From NCBI GenBank assembly GCA_036960175.1, contig JBALWH010000007.1:58636-122635 (forward strand): a stretch of 64,000 nucleotides of DNA, in the 5' to 3' direction. The DNA is from Motiliproteus sp036960175 (GTDB taxonomy: Bacteria; Pseudomonadota; Gammaproteobacteria; Pseudomonadales; Balneatricaceae). This document shows positions 63,574-64,000 of the stretch, piece by piece. The notes under the pieces are model-generated. The model saw only the letters and a list, made by a program, of their open reading frames with translations. It was not told where the DNA came from and searched no databases. Each line of letters begins with the position of its first letter. Position 1 is the first letter of the stretch. The translations under genes and the position numbers were made by a program.

Positions 63574-63804
63574 TTAAGCGTACTCCATGAAAAAAGCCCT
63601 CAGCTCGGACTCGGAAGGTTGCCGCTGAAATACGAGTTCCCCATCCACAATAATATTGGGGGAGTGGCGAATATTCAGCGCAGACACCATCTCCGGCTGC
63701 TCTTCCACATACTCCACCTTGTAATCAACCCCCAGGCCCTGAAACTCTCTTTCAAGGTTAGGCAGGTTGAAGTCTGTCTTAGTTACCAACAGTTGTACTT
63801 TCAT
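63574..63804 (-). CDS. Thioredoxin-fold protein without CXXC
   Basis: A 76-residue protein from the ATG at 63804 (the frame is open to 63855). It has a thioredoxin-like pattern, with MKVQLLVTKTDF, then SPNIIVDGELVF carrying the cis-proline position, and a final helix. The usual CXXC is missing: the matching loop is TDFNLPNL. It may be a binding or chaperone-like fold rather than an oxidoreductase. Confidence 0.7.
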   Translation of the reverse strand: MKVQLLVTKTDFNLPNLEREFQGLGVDYKVEYVEEQPEMVSALNIRHSPNIIVDGELVFQRQPSESELRAFFMEYA

Positions 63805-63984
63805 GGTAGATCTTCCCACAAGGATTGACCTCTTCAGTATAGAAGCAAACAACAAGCAAAAGGATCATACCTCGCATCGCGCTCCAAGCTCCTGACCACA
63901 ATCTAGGAGGCAGGGATGTGTCGGTAAGCGCCCTCTGGCTTTGGTCCAAACTATAGGTCCCTTCAGCACGAAAGGAGCCTTACC

Positions 63985-64000
63985 ATGCAGTTAGACAAAC
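63985..64000 (+). CDS. Start of a gene (3' end outside window)
   Basis: ATG CAG TTA GAC AAA begins at 63985, with AAAGGAG spaced 7 bases upstream, a strong ribosome site. Only five codons are visible, so the product cannot be told. Confidence 0.5.

Noticed and set aside
1..64000. CRISPR arrays, tRNA genes, insertion sequences, prophage or toxin-antitoxin genes
   Set aside because: Looked for regularly spaced repeats, cloverleaf-type sequences and transposase, integrase or toxin motifs; none were seen by eye. Short or divergent elements could be missed without a computed search.

Overview
The window looks like chromosomal DNA of a free-living, motile, respiratory gammaproteobacterium, probably marine. 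The basis is protein style: a long (491-residue) class II ketol-acid reductoisomerase, an unlinked second elongation factor G, three chemoreceptors, GGDEF/EAL and HD-GYP proteins, a PhoX-type phosphatase and YeeE/YedE proteins. Genus cannot be fixed by reading alone. No rRNA, tRNA, CRISPR array, transposase, integrase or phage gene was seen. Most of the window reads as stable chromosome with small accessory genes between conserved operons.

Layout. 1-8.4 kb: the end of an RluA-type pseudouridine synthase, an Lrp/AsnC regulator, an HxlR regulator with a DUF2238 membrane protein divergent from a short-chain dehydrogenase plus double cupin, then a VWA protein / sensor kinase / response regulator operon divergent from a secreted cupin. 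8.5-21 kb: a GlsB-type stress protein, an M48 lipoprotein protease with TPRs, an EF-hand-like protein, ilvC, modF, an unusual patatin-like protein beside a Cys-rich protein, a cupredoxin lipoprotein and a second EF-G. 21-33.7 kb: a periplasmic binding protein next to a chemoreceptor, a thioredoxin-like protein, a frameshifted phoX, a YeeE/YedE pair behind a strong operator-like repeat, a cyclic-nucleotide-binding protein coupled to a PQQ-type sugar dehydrogenase, and a Sel1-repeat protein. 33.9-41.1 kb: a Cache chemoreceptor, an unusual lipoprotein, a flavin-binding protein divergent from a MocR regulator, and a YadG/YadH-type ABC exporter.

41.3-64 kb: an AraC regulator divergent from a molybdenum hydroxylase operon (2Fe-2S subunit, molybdopterin subunit, XdhC, MocA-like); an iron alcohol dehydrogenase, CoA-acylating semialdehyde dehydrogenase and IclR regulator; a large PAS-GGDEF-EAL protein; modEABC under a clear ModE box; an HD-GYP protein, a bacteriohemerythrin broken by an in-frame TGA, another Cache chemoreceptor and several small unknown proteins.

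Two themes link genes. The first is molybdenum: modF, modEABC and an operon encoding a Mo enzyme with its maturation factors. The second is sensing of small molecules and c-di-GMP: three chemoreceptors, one with a neighbouring binding protein, and GGDEF/EAL plus HD-GYP enzymes. I found no clear new multi-gene defence or mobile system. The best leads are the degenerate patatin and Cys-rich pair, the two interrupted genes (phoX and hemerythrin), the DddB/DddC-like dehydrogenase pair, and several clean operator-like repeats.
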